Below are positions 12,063-23,400 of a stretch of 64,000 nt of DNA, piece after piece. Position 1 is the first letter of the stretch, and each line of letters opens with the position of its first letter. Source of the stretch: Strigamia acuminata (taxonomy: Eukaryota; Arthropoda; Chilopoda; Geophilomorpha; Linotaeniidae); assembly GCA_949358305.1 (NCBI GenBank), contig OX442319.1, positions 14,446,001 to 14,510,000 of the forward strand, given 5' to 3'. Position numbers and translations under genes: made by a program. Under the pieces are notes generated by a model. The model was not told the origin of the DNA. It did no database searches and saw nothing but the letters and a program-made list of their open reading frames with translations.

Positions 12063-15000
12063 ATGACACGTGTTTTCAAATACTTCCCAATCGTCTCATT
12101 GCTGATCTCAATCCCGATCATCTCGGGCGGCCTCTACGACACCGCGGACTCCGTCGCCCTCCTCAACTCAACCAACTTCAAATCAACGATAAACAACAAA
12201 ACCAACGCCTGGGTAATTGAATTCTACAACACATGGTGTGGCCATTGCAGAAAATTCGCCCCAACGTGGAAGAAATTCGCCCACGATATCAAAAGTAATC
12301 AATAAAAAGAATTTTTATTTTTATTTTTATTTTTTAAAATTTTTTATTTTATTTTCCAGGTTGGAAAAATGTGATTTCTGTCGGGGTCATCGATTGCGTC
12401 GAGGAAATTAACGTGCAGTTATGCAGGGAATATGACATCCAGTCTTTCCCTTCAATACGCGTACATACGATTATTAAAATACAATTGATGTCGGTCGGGG
12501 GCGGAGACAGAAAACATACAATTTTTTACATTTCAATTTTTGAATCTAAAAATTAAAAATTAAAATTGAAAATAAAAATTTTTCAATAGTACCCCTGGAT
12601 CCGCCCCTGATCGACTTATTTGGGTCATTTTCTGTCGATTATCCGAACTGTTCATAAAACAGATTTGTTAGCTTTATACCAAATATAGAAAATCGATCAA
12701 AATCGACAAAAATCTATCAAAATGTCGATAAAATGTCGATCACTGTGTTTCGGTTAACCTGTCGTTCGGATAATCGACGCTCCGTTATAGTTAGAATTAC
12801 ATACCGTAAAGCTTCAAATTGGCGCCAGGTTCTGATAGGGTGGCCCGAATAACTGCCCGGGTTCAAATAGATGCCAGGTCTGAAAAATAAATCAACGCAA
12901 TTTGAAGCTTTCCGGTAGAATTGATTAGATTTTGTTGATTTGATTAACGGATGTGTCATTTATATGAAGAGTTAATTTGTATATTTATTTATTTATTGTT
13001 TAAATAGTTTTTCAAGCCATTTACTAGGCAGAATGATTTTGGTAAACAGAAAACGTATTTTGATAATTCGGAGGTTGAAGATTTGCGTGAGTCGGTGGTG
13101 GATTTTTTAGGTGAAATTTCGTGGCCGGATTTTAGTTTGACAAAGTAAAGAAATATTTTTGGGGTCGAAATTTTAATCTTAAATTAATTTTAATTTTGTA
13201 TTTCAGGGTTTCCAGTGTGATGGAGCTGCAGGATTTCATTCCGGTGTCGATCAGCGACGTTGTCGTGGTCGTCGAGAGCGAAGCTTCGTATTTAGGAAAA
13301 GAAGTGAATAGAAAAATGAATAGAAAGAAAAATAGAAAGAAAACCTTGAATTTCTGTTTTAGATTTTCCTGGATTTGAATGATTACTCGGACACGATAAA
13401 AGTGGTTCGGATCTCGGAGAACAACAAGATAAAATCAGCTTTAAGTTTGACTCAAGTGCCATCCGTCGGTTTGTTTACGGGGGATTTGACGCTGAAACAA
13501 GTTTTCGAGTAAGTTGACTGAAAGAAATTGAATTTTCTGACTTTTTTAAGCCTAAAAACAATAGAAGACTCGTAGAAAATTGCATGATTCATCCAAAAAT
13601 GGAATTGTTCGAATTTTTAAGCGAAAACTCACAGAAAATCGTTAGGAAATTGAAAATTATGACTTTTTCAGCCTTTTTTGTGTCTGAATTAATAATGATT
13701 GCCTATTTTTTCTTTCAGTTTTCCGCCACTTAATCGGTCGGAGGTCGTGAAAGCCATCAAGGACGCGCTTCATCTCAATCCTGTCGTTGCTGAAACGACA
13801 GTAGGAAGTGCGGGACTGACAGCGACTGATGTAAACACAAGTGTCGCTCCAGACCAAGTTTTTATGATTGATCTCGAACACGCCATCAGTTACACGTTGT
13901 TCAACGAACTCGCTCGGCACAGCGCGATTAACGGCACTCGCTTGCGGGTATTAAAGAAATTTGTGCACGTTTTGGCGCAAGTGAGTTACGGATGGAAATA
14001 AATTATTTTTTTCTTTTTTGTTTTTCATTAAAATTGATTCACTCTAAATTATTATTTTTTTTTCAATAGTATTTTCCTGGTCGTCTTCCTATTACAAATT
14101 ACCTGATGAAACTGAATCTTTGGATGGACGGATTGGATCGGTTTACGCACGATAAATTCGAGCAATTTTCCAATCAATCTCAATCTAGCGATACTTATTT
14201 GCCGCACGCTCGAGAGTGGGTTACGTGTAGAGGAAGCCGGCAAGGTCTTCGAGGTTATCCGTGCTCATTGTGGCTTCTGTTTCACACTCTGACCGTGGCC
14301 GCTTATAAGTCGCGTGATCTTTGTAAGTGCTAAGTGCGAGTTAATTGTGTAAAAAATTCAAAAGTGATGCTCACTTTAAACATCTAGTTTTGCATCTGAA
14401 AAATGCATTTTTCTTTCTAAAGAGTTTTTATTAAATGGTTCATTCTTGTGGCCTTTAAATTTAAATGTAAAGTAGATTTATATTTTATGAGCCTAAGAAA
14501 AGGCTTTTTCTAAAAATTGTCCCAATTCCCAATGTTTAGTCTAAAAAGTACATTTTTAATCCTAATAAATGCATTTCTCTCCCTAAAAAGTGGATTTATC
14601 TAAAGTTGTGCCATTAATGAATCTAAATTGTGCATTTGTGAGTCCAGTAATTGCATTCTCAAGCCTAGAAAGAGCATTTTTAATTTCTGTAGTTATCCCA
14701 TTTTATAGCCATTTTATAGCCATTTTATGCACATTGTTTGTTGTATGTTAGATGGCGATTTCGATCCCGCTTACGTGCCCGATGTCATCGCAGACTACAT
14801 CAAATATTTCTTCTCGTGCTCCGAGTGTTCCAAGCACTTCCAATCGCTGTCGGCCACACTCAAAACGGACATCACCCAAGCGCACGACACGGTTCTCTGG
14901 CTGTGGGTCGCCCACAACGCCGTCAACCAAAGACTCGAGGACGACGCGACGCAGGACCCGCAGCATCCCAAACTCCAGTTCCCGCCGCCCCGGCTGTGCG

Positions 15001-15335
15001 CCGCCTGCCGACTGTCTTCCGGAGAGTGGAACCGCAGCGAAGTTTTACACTTTCTCATCGCCTGGTATTCGGACGTGAACGCGAGCGGAGTTTCGCCAGC
15101 GCCGATCGCGTTGCATCGGGCATTGCGGCTGTTGGACTTGAAGTTGGTGGACGAACCGGTCGCCGTGCGGGTCAACGAGCGCTCCAACACGTGGAGCTTC
15201 AGCACGCTCGACATGAGTTTGTGTCTCACTTTTTACGTTTGTTCGGGGCTCATTCTCATGTCCGGTTATTTCCTGGTCATCGTCAAAAGGAGGCTGAAGA
15301 CGAGGCGCCAGAAATGTTTTGTGCCCATGGTCTGA
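12063..15335 (+). CDS. Qsox: quiescin sulfhydryl oxidase (QSOX)
   Basis: FAD-dependent oxidase that introduces disulfides into proteins in the secretory pathway, passing electrons to O2. Eight exons: 12063-12294, 12360-12460, 13008-13144, 13207-13303, 13363-13508, 13719-13980, 14070-14322, 14752-15335. All join in frame to give 603 residues. Domain order is as in animal QSOX: signal peptide (about 1-22); thioredoxin domain with CGHC at 59-62; a second, motif-less thioredoxin fold; a helical linker; then the ERV/ALR oxidase with Cys378/Cys390 (CRGSRQGLRGYPCSLW), the FAD-proximal CSEC at 432-435, the nearby HxxxN elements (AHNAVNQ) and the distal CAAC at 492-495. A C-terminal membrane anchor (about 565-588) with basic tail KRRLKTRRQK puts the enzyme on the luminal side. 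One intron is only 59 bp. All redox cysteine pairs are present, so it should be active. Confidence 0.95.
12631..12790. mobile_element. pogo/Tigger-like MITE in QSOX intron 2
   Basis: Inverted ends GTCGATTATCCGAAC (left) and GTTCGGATAATCGACG (right) around an A-rich core containing several ATCGA motifs. Same family as the copies at 37.3, 52.0 and 60.5 kb. Confidence 0.6.
12804..12915. mobile_element. 112-bp TA-flanked MITE (CCGTA family)
   Basis: Left end CCGTAAAGCTTCAAATTGG and right end AATTTGAAGCTTTCCGG form terminal inverted repeats. TA dinucleotides flank both ends (12802-12803 and 12916-12917), as expected of Tc1/mariner/pogo insertions. It lies in QSOX intron 2, right beside the MITE ending at 12790. 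Confidence 0.7.
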
Positions 15336-15550
15336 AACTCGAGTGACGAGACAACAAAATGCCAATCAATTCAATTCAATTCAATTCAACTCAACTCAAC
15401 CAAAGCCAATTTACCAGAGTCAATCCAAATCCAACCTGTTCTTTATTATCTATTGTTTTAAAAGATGTTATTTTTAGATTGTATTTATTGAATTTCATAA
15501 TGATATTGTTGAAGGGTTTGACAAGTATTAAAACATTAAAACTAAAGACT

Positions 15551-15556
15551 AATAAA
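15551..15556 (+). terminator. poly(A) signal of QSOX
   Basis: AATAAA 216 bases after the QSOX stop. Confidence 0.5.
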
Positions 15557-15599
15557 CATTTCCTTACTTTCAGACGCCAAACTCTTGAAAAGGTCAGTA

Positions 15600-17100
15600 A
15601 AGTCTAGACTGGTGGAATTTCAGGGCGTTGTAGGGGCCCAAATATCCACTCAACTTGTGTTTGCATTTTGGAGTTTGATATTTGGGGGCCCAAATACATC
15701 AATACACAATAATTATAGTTTTATTCAAGTTCAACAACTGGGCCTATTGAATGTTGAATTGTTCTCATTGGATTAACTCATTATTACTCATTTTTGTTGC
15801 AATGCCAACTACGGAGCTAAACAATCATAATTTTCAAATAAAATCGGTCTGGATCGGTCTCGATCGGTCGAGTTCGAGACCGGTAATAATACTGCCAAGA
15901 TGAAATGTCGAATGTGAGTGTCGGTAATTTTACAAATGGATATGAATTGAATTGAGTTTCTTTTTTGCGTTTAGAAAAGCAGAAAATAAAAAAATGAGTA
16001 AATAGAAGAGCATTTGACAACCAAAATTCAGAGTATATACGTATACATAAATGCACGAAATCGAAGTCCCGGAAGTCATACTTTTCGCTGTATATTTTCT
16101 CGGGACTGGTTTGTTTCTGTAGCTGCAAATTATTGAGAAATCGTTGAAGACAAATTAAGAAGAGTTTGCGCATCTTGGCACTATGAAGAATCATTTGATT
16201 TGCGAGTTTAAAGATGTGATTTACGTCATGTCGCTTTTCGTTGGATGGGCCATTTTCTACTGCTTCACTTTGGCATTGCTGAGAATACATTTGCTTGATT
16301 ATAATTACATCCATGTGAATGAATCTACCTTGTAATGTTCTATTTTTTTCTCCAAAAAAATGTATTTGTCGAAAGAAAAACAACATTTTGTAACATTTTT
16401 CTTTAAGGATTGTATCAAGAAAAAATTGGTTAATAACACGCAAAACTGTGTACATCGATTGTTTGATCATTTATTATGAAGAAGGAGAGATTTAAAATTC
16501 AGCATGTAATCTTAAAAAGCCATTTATTTACGTTTTCGAAAGCAAATTGCTAATCGTAGCGACAGCTGGCGCCCCAATATCAAAAAGCAAACCACAATTC
16601 CCCGCAAAATAAATATTGACATTACCGTTGTTCTTATTACCAATTGTCAAAACAATAAGTTGCAAATCCTCCCTCGTCATTTATCGCTACAATCGCCACA
16701 ATGCGATGACGCGCGCGACGTCATTGCGCCCGTGCGAACGGAAACGCATTTCCTGATGCCACATCACAAACATCACAAACATCGCCGCGCATCGTATCGC
16801 ATCGCAACGCATCAAACCCACGCGAATCGGAATCGAAATCGGATAGAATAATTTGGGCATCATCACACCGAGAGTTTGAGAGCGCATCGGCTTGCCCGCT
16901 GCGCATCAGCCTGGGCGGGCGAGTCGCCTTTCGGGCGGTCGATCGCAGGAAAGGAGTCGTAGGAAAAATTCATTCATCCGTCCATTCACCGATTCACGAG
17001 CGCCGGCGATCGATGAGCGACGATGGGCGATGACGCGCGATGACGCGCACCGCAGCGCCGACTCGATTGGTAGAGATTTAACGCATCCTATTAAATTTTA
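15600..17100. other. intergenic, probable RIM promoter region
   Basis: AT-rich to about 16650. From about 16680 the sequence becomes GC- and CpG-rich (many CGCG, CGATCG). The GC-rich block runs into the first RIM coding exon at 17434, so it probably holds the RIM promoter and 5' UTR. No TATA box was convincing. Open frames on both strands here are low-complexity. Confidence 0.4.
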
Positions 17101-17433
17101 AGCAACGCATTCATAATTAATGGATTGTGGGTGAATTGTGAGCGTGCTCGAGACGCGAGCCAGTTTGTCCTCTCATTTGGCGGCACCGGCACCGGCCCCG
17201 TGGCCCACGATGGCCTGGCCGAGCTGCAGCTGGAGCTGGCGCGGCCTAGCAACGCTGGCGCACTCGTACCCGCACTCGCACTCGCACTCGGCCGGCCGCA
17301 GCGTCGTGAGCACCGCCGCCAAGGCCAACGCCAACGCCACCGCCGCCGCCGCCACGCGGAGCAGCAGCCGCCGCGGCGTGTGCGCCCTCGCACGACGACG
17401 TTGACTCCCCCCACCTCCTGCGGAGAGGCCATC

Positions 17434-20400
17434 ATGTCGGAGGCGAAGACGAAGGCGATGGCGCTGGGCGGGGGGCCGCTCGTGGATCCGTGTCCGCTGC
17501 CCGATCTCAATCACTTGACGGAGGAAGAGCGCAGGATCATCGAGTCGGTGATGGCGCGGCAGCGAGAGGAAGACGACAAGGAGAAGGAGATACTCAGGTA
17601 AGGACGAGCACCTATGAATACTCCGACGCCATCTTGCGAGTGCAACATTATGCCGTTTTTCGCCTTTCCTTCCGTCCTTCCTTCTTTTCCTGATTCTCTC
17701 TCTTCGGCTTCACGCGCAATTTCTCGCCCAACTGCGTTTCCGTATGCTGCCATTTTCCCTTTCTTCTCTTTTCTTTTCGTTTTGCTCGTTTCGTTTTGCT
17801 CGTTTTGCTGCTTCTTTTTTTATTTTTCGTTTTGTTTTGTTTCGCTAATTATTGGTTGATTTTTATCAATTAATTTGTTTTGATTCGCTATTTTGGTGTT
17901 TGGCTTAATTTGGGGGTAGGGAAGGGAATGGTAAGTGTTGGCGGGGAAGGCGAAACGCATCGATCGCTCATTGACCAACGTTGCTATTGACGTCATTCAT
18001 TCGACTCGCGATTTTCTCGTTGTCATAGCGACTTGAAGAGAGAGAGAGAGAGATATGGAAGAATTGAGATAATAATAATATAATATAATGTGATTTATTT
18101 ATATTTGTATTTGTTATATTTCTTTCTAATGTAGGAAGAAACAAGACGAGGTCAAAGTGCTGGAGGAATCGATCAAAATGCGTAACGAAGAGCAGAAGAA
18201 GGTGGGAACCGAGCTGGACGCAACGTGCGAAATCTGTATGAAAACGAAATTCGCGGATGGGATCGGACACCTGTGCAATTACTGCCAGGTGCGCTGCTGC
18301 GCGAGATGCGGTGGCAAAGTGACATTACGATCAAACAAGGTAATCTATGAATATGAAATGTTTAATTTATAATTATAATTTCGTAATTTTGTACTTTTTT
18401 TGTAATTGTGTAGGTGATTTGGGTGTGCATCTTATGCAGGAAGAAACAAGAACTTCTAATCAAAACGGGTCAGTGGATGCACGGGGGCATGGCGGGGCAG
18501 CCGCTCATCAACAAGATGGCGCTCGACCTGGGACTTTTGCCGGTCGAAGGCGTGGTGGGGCTCGGGCTCATGTCGGAGACGACTCCGACGGCCGAGAAGA
18601 AACTGCGGCTGGAGAAGGAGAACTTTGCGCCGTCGACGCCTCATTCGCATTCGCATTCGCATTCGCATTCGCATTCGCATTCGCAGTCGCATTCGCAGTC
18701 GCAGTCGCAGTCGACGCGGGAGGCAGTGCGGCGCCAGTGTTCGATCGAGGCGAAAAGGAATAACAACAAGGACGGTGGTCGACGGCGTTCGTTCGTCGAC
18801 GAGCCGGGCGGACGAGGCCACGCGTGTTCGCCCGAGCGGACGCGACCTTTGCGAACTCTGGATGCGACGCACGATTCGTCGGACGTTGCCAAAACTCACC
18901 TGGACCCGGCGTCCGCGTCCACGTCGGTGTCGGCCGGGCGCGGTCGGCGCGTGGACGCCGCCCAGGTGCTGCGAAACGATTCGCTCAGCTCAGACCAGTC
19001 GGAGTGCGTGCGTCCTCCGCCTCCTAAACCGCACAAACACAAACAACGCGGCAAAAAGTTACGCCAGCGTTCTTTAAGTAGTTCGGACGACGAGATCCGG
19101 TCGACGCCCGAGTGCACGAGCTGCGACGAGCACGAAATTGAAAGTGAGAGCGTCAGCGAGAAAGGTAATGAAACAAAGACACAATCGCACAATACAATTG
19201 TCAATTCAAATTTCCAATTTTTCTCTCATCTCATCTCACGTCACCTCGATTTGCACCTCCATTCCATTCCATTCCATTCCATTCCATTCCATTCCATTCC
19301 ATTCCATTCCATTCCATTCCATTCCATTCCATTCCATTCCATTCCATTCCATTCCAACGTATTCGTAATGTCTTCTTCCTTCCGCATATATTCTGGATTT
19401 ATTCACTGAGGACAAATAAATAAGATGGAAAATGACGCAGCCATCGACTTAATACTCAATAGGCTCAAAAGAGCAGATTAGTTAGATACTAATTAATTAG
19501 GTAGTAGATTATGAGGACCAATTTATCTCATGCCAATTGTTTGACAAATATTTTATTTCCAAGTGTTTTGCGTACTGTTGTTTGGTTTTCAGTTGACCAC
19601 ACCTGTTGGTGACTCAAGAGGACACGTTGTTGTTGTTTATTTTTCAGGCGAGTTGGAACTACTTGGAGAAAACCTTAAAAAGGAAGAGATTTTAGATGCC
19701 AAGATCAAAAAATTCCTGGCGGTGAGCACACTAACTAAGCTAACTAAGCAACCAACCAAGATTTTTCTCATATGCTCGTGCATGACCCCCGTGCTCGTTG
19801 CTCTATCTCTCTATCTCTCTTTTTTCTCACTCGTGTTTTGCTTATTTGTTTTCTTTCCACAGGCAAAGAAAGAAAGAAAGAAAGAAAGACAAAAAGAGGC
19901 TTCGTTCAAATTGCAAAATCAATTGAATTACTGCATGAGTGTATATTTGTTTATTTCTTTGACTTCCCGATTTGTTTGCTCGTTGTCCTTTTAGGGGAAC
20001 TAGAAAACTGCCCCTACCTGAACGAGCATAACCCCGAACGGCATTATAAGGACGCTGACGGGGCGTCGACTCGCAAAATGGTTCGTTTCCACGCGGACGG
20101 GGAGCGACAGTGGTCGCAGGAATCGCAGAATAAAGACTCGGGTTTCGATACGAGCTCGAGCGCCACTCTGAGTGAAGAGAACAATAAGCAAGGAAACTCC
20201 AAGGTACCCAATCCATAATCCAATACCGATTGCGATTACGCGATTAGTCATCAAGGCAGGTGTGCTGGTTTCTGCTCCACTCGGACCCACCTCGCGTTTT
20301 CTTTTTTTATTTCTCTCTCTCTCTCTCTATATATCTCCAGTCTCCACATCCATTTCTAGTTCCCCGACTAAGCCGACTTTTCGAGACATGACGTCCATTC

Positions 20401-23400
20401 CACGGTGCATGAGAAAAATGCATGAGTCAAATAAAGAGCTGGCCGAGTGGACGTCAGACGTCACTGCACCCTGCTTCGCTTCTGTTTGTCCTGTTCTGTT
20501 CTGTTCTGTTCTGTTCTGTTCTGTTCTGTTCTGTTCTGTTCTGTTCTGTTCTGTGTTTTTCGTGTCCTGACTTTTGATTGAGTAGATTAATTGATTGATG
20601 CTTCATTGCATTCATTGCAGCATCCTGTTTCGTGGCAGCCGTTGGCCGATGGGACGCAGCTACGAGGTCACATGATACTCAAGAAGACGGTGAAGGAGAA
20701 CTCGGGCAGTTCGTCGAGTGCCTCTATCTTGGGTCTCAAGGTGGTAGGTGGACAAGCGATAGGGGCCCGCGGAGAGGTGGGTGCCCTTATCGATAAAGTA
20801 AAAAAAGGTAGCATTGCCGACACTGTCGGGCATTTGCGTTCGGGCGACGAGATTGTAGAGTGGAACGGGCGCTCGTTGCGCCACAAATCGGCGGAGCAGG
20901 TGGCCGACATCATCGCCGAGTCGAAGCAGGAGCCGCAAGTGGAACTCATGGTACTCAGGTCGATTAGGTAAACACCGAGGAGCCCGTGAGCCGACCTTGA
21001 TCGTTAGACAGATAATTAATTGGTTGATTTATAATGAAATGCCAATGACATGTAGGGATGTTAACAGAGGAGAGAGGGACGTTCCGCACGAGTCTCACGC
21101 GCCATCGCAAGGATCGAGAGGTAATAAATTAATAATAAATACAATATTACAATACTTTAACATTAACATTAACATTAATTAGGAACTCTGGCGTCGGGAC
21201 GGAGTGGCAGCTACGACTCGAGTCGTCGTCCCAGCGTCACGATCACGTCGCCCGACTCGCCGGACAAAAGTCGTCCCGCGATGAGTTCCTCGTCGTCGTC
21301 GTCGCAGATAGGCGGAAGGATACAAGTGAAGCTGTGGTTCGACTCGCAGGTGTCCACGCTGATCGTGACGGTGGTGTGCGCCGCAGAACTTCCGCCCAGG
21401 CCGACGCATCAAGCCAGGAACCCCTACGTGAAAATGTTTCTTTTGCCCGACCGAAGGTGAGTGAGTGTCCGCTGCCTTAAAAACGACTAAGGGACTTGTG
21501 GCGAGTCGTAACGAATGATGGCATTGGTCGCATTGGTCGCAGCGAGAAGAGTAAACGTCGCACGAAAACGCTGGCCAACACCAACGAACCGCGGTGGAAC
21601 CAAACCTTCATGTACGCGCCACTTCAAAGGTCTGAATTGAAGAACCGTAGGTTGGAGATCACGGTCTGGAACTACGATCGCTACGGATCCAACGACTTCC
21701 TCGGAGAAGTAACTAATTCAATTCAAATTCAAACTAATTATTCTATGAGTAATACATTCTAAAACATTTTAGGTTTCGGTCGACTTGGCCACTTCTCCCA
21801 TGGACGACGAGCCGGAATGGTATTTTCTTCAGCCGCACGACCAAGGACTTCCCCTTGTGAGTAAACAAGAATCAAATTGCCTCTACAAGTACTTTCTTTG
21901 CGCTTCTTTTTTCACAGAAGGCAGCTCCGCGCACCACGTTTCTCAACGCGGAACAAATGTCGATGTCCAATTCCGTGTCGCGCTTGAGCGACAGCGATTT
22001 GTCCGAGACGGACGAAAGGACTGCACGAGAAGGTTTGTGGTTATCTGACCGTAACGGTCATGTGAAGAAAATCAACGTGAACAACCTGATCTTGCTGCGC
22101 ATTAGCGGTTGGTCTTGGTCTTGGTCTTGCTCTTGGATTGGGAAACGCTTGTGGGAACATACCCCTGGCCCTGGCCTAGCCTAGACAGCAATATAAATGC
22201 AGTTTCTAGTTTTCGCAATCTACGTTTCAGTTTTCTCTCGCGAAGAGTATTATCAGCACCGGCGGAGAGAATCACTGACAGTACCTGATAAGAACTCGTT
22301 AGGACGCTTCAGGATGAATCCTACGTCATCCACGATGTCGTCAGTGGGACACAATTCGAGGACGCGATCAAAGTCCCCTCGACAGCTCGTGGATTCGTCG
22401 AGATCTCTTTCTCCACCCGATGGCAGGTGCGAATTGCGAATTTTGAATTTTGAATTCTTGTATTTGATATATTTGATGTATTTGATTTGAACTTGTTTCA
22501 GGATATCTATGATGTCTCATACGCTGACGGGTGCTCGTCCTTCAGCACGTTCTGTGAGTGCGACACCCGCATCCACCCCTTCGCTCAGTAGGCGTCAACT
22601 GCCGCGCCTTCCGGCCGCCTTCTATCGAAGCTTCGGTGGTCGGGACACGCTTCCTCAGGATCTAGAAAGCCGGACTCGCTTTCTCAAGAGTCAAATACAC
22701 AAAGCGTACAGCGGAAGCAGTGCCATTCGATATGACCACGGTTAACTGAATAATTCAATAAATTCCTCCGTTGGGCCTTGGAGGGCATGCCCTAAATTGA
22801 TAAATTGACAAATTGACAAATTGACAAATTGACAAATTGAAATGTTATAAAATTGACAAATTTTAGTTTTAGGTTTTAGGGCAGCTAGCTCCAAGGCTGT
22901 TGTTGCAGGTTGTTGTCATCTTGTCGTTTTCACTTTTCACTTTTCACTGCAGGCATGTATTCAGACAGCGAGGTGTCTTCGAGGGTCACGGAAAGGTACT
23001 CCTTGCGGCGGCGACCCAGTCATAGCCATATGATGAGCCCCGACAAGAAAGTAGCGCACGACGTCGGTGACAGCGACCTCGAGAGCATCAGTGCCTTGTC
23101 TACGCAGTCTGAACGGCCACACGGCATGCGAAGCACTTACAAGTGATAGGCAATTTTCAAAAATTGATTTTTAAAAATTAAATGATTGAATGTGTTGTAG
23201 GGAATTTACGAATCGGATGCAGACGTTTGGTCCGGCCAGCACGTCCAAAACTCGCGAATCGTCACCATCGTCATCGGGGTCGCGAGCGGTGCAGGAAAAC
23301 AAACCCAGCGACGGCAGCCTTTCCGACACAACAGTGGGCTCAGTCCTAGACAAGCAGAGACGCAGATCGATCACTGCGAAACTGCCCAACCTTGCGGGTC

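Noticed and set aside
17091-17514. Long open frames on the minus strand opposite the RIM first exon
   Set aside because: Arg/Ala/Ser-rich translation of a GC-rich 5' region; the plus-strand RIM exon explains the openness.
18456-19077. Frames opposite or out of phase with RIM exon 3
   Set aside because: Shadows of the repeat-rich RIM exon; only the plus frame joins the zinc finger in phase.
20330-20480. Possible extra RIM exon after CTCCAG, reading STSISSSPTKPTFRDMTS
   Set aside because: Acceptor looks good but the phase does not fit the preceding exon (ends phase 0) and no acceptable donor follows before the CTGTT array.
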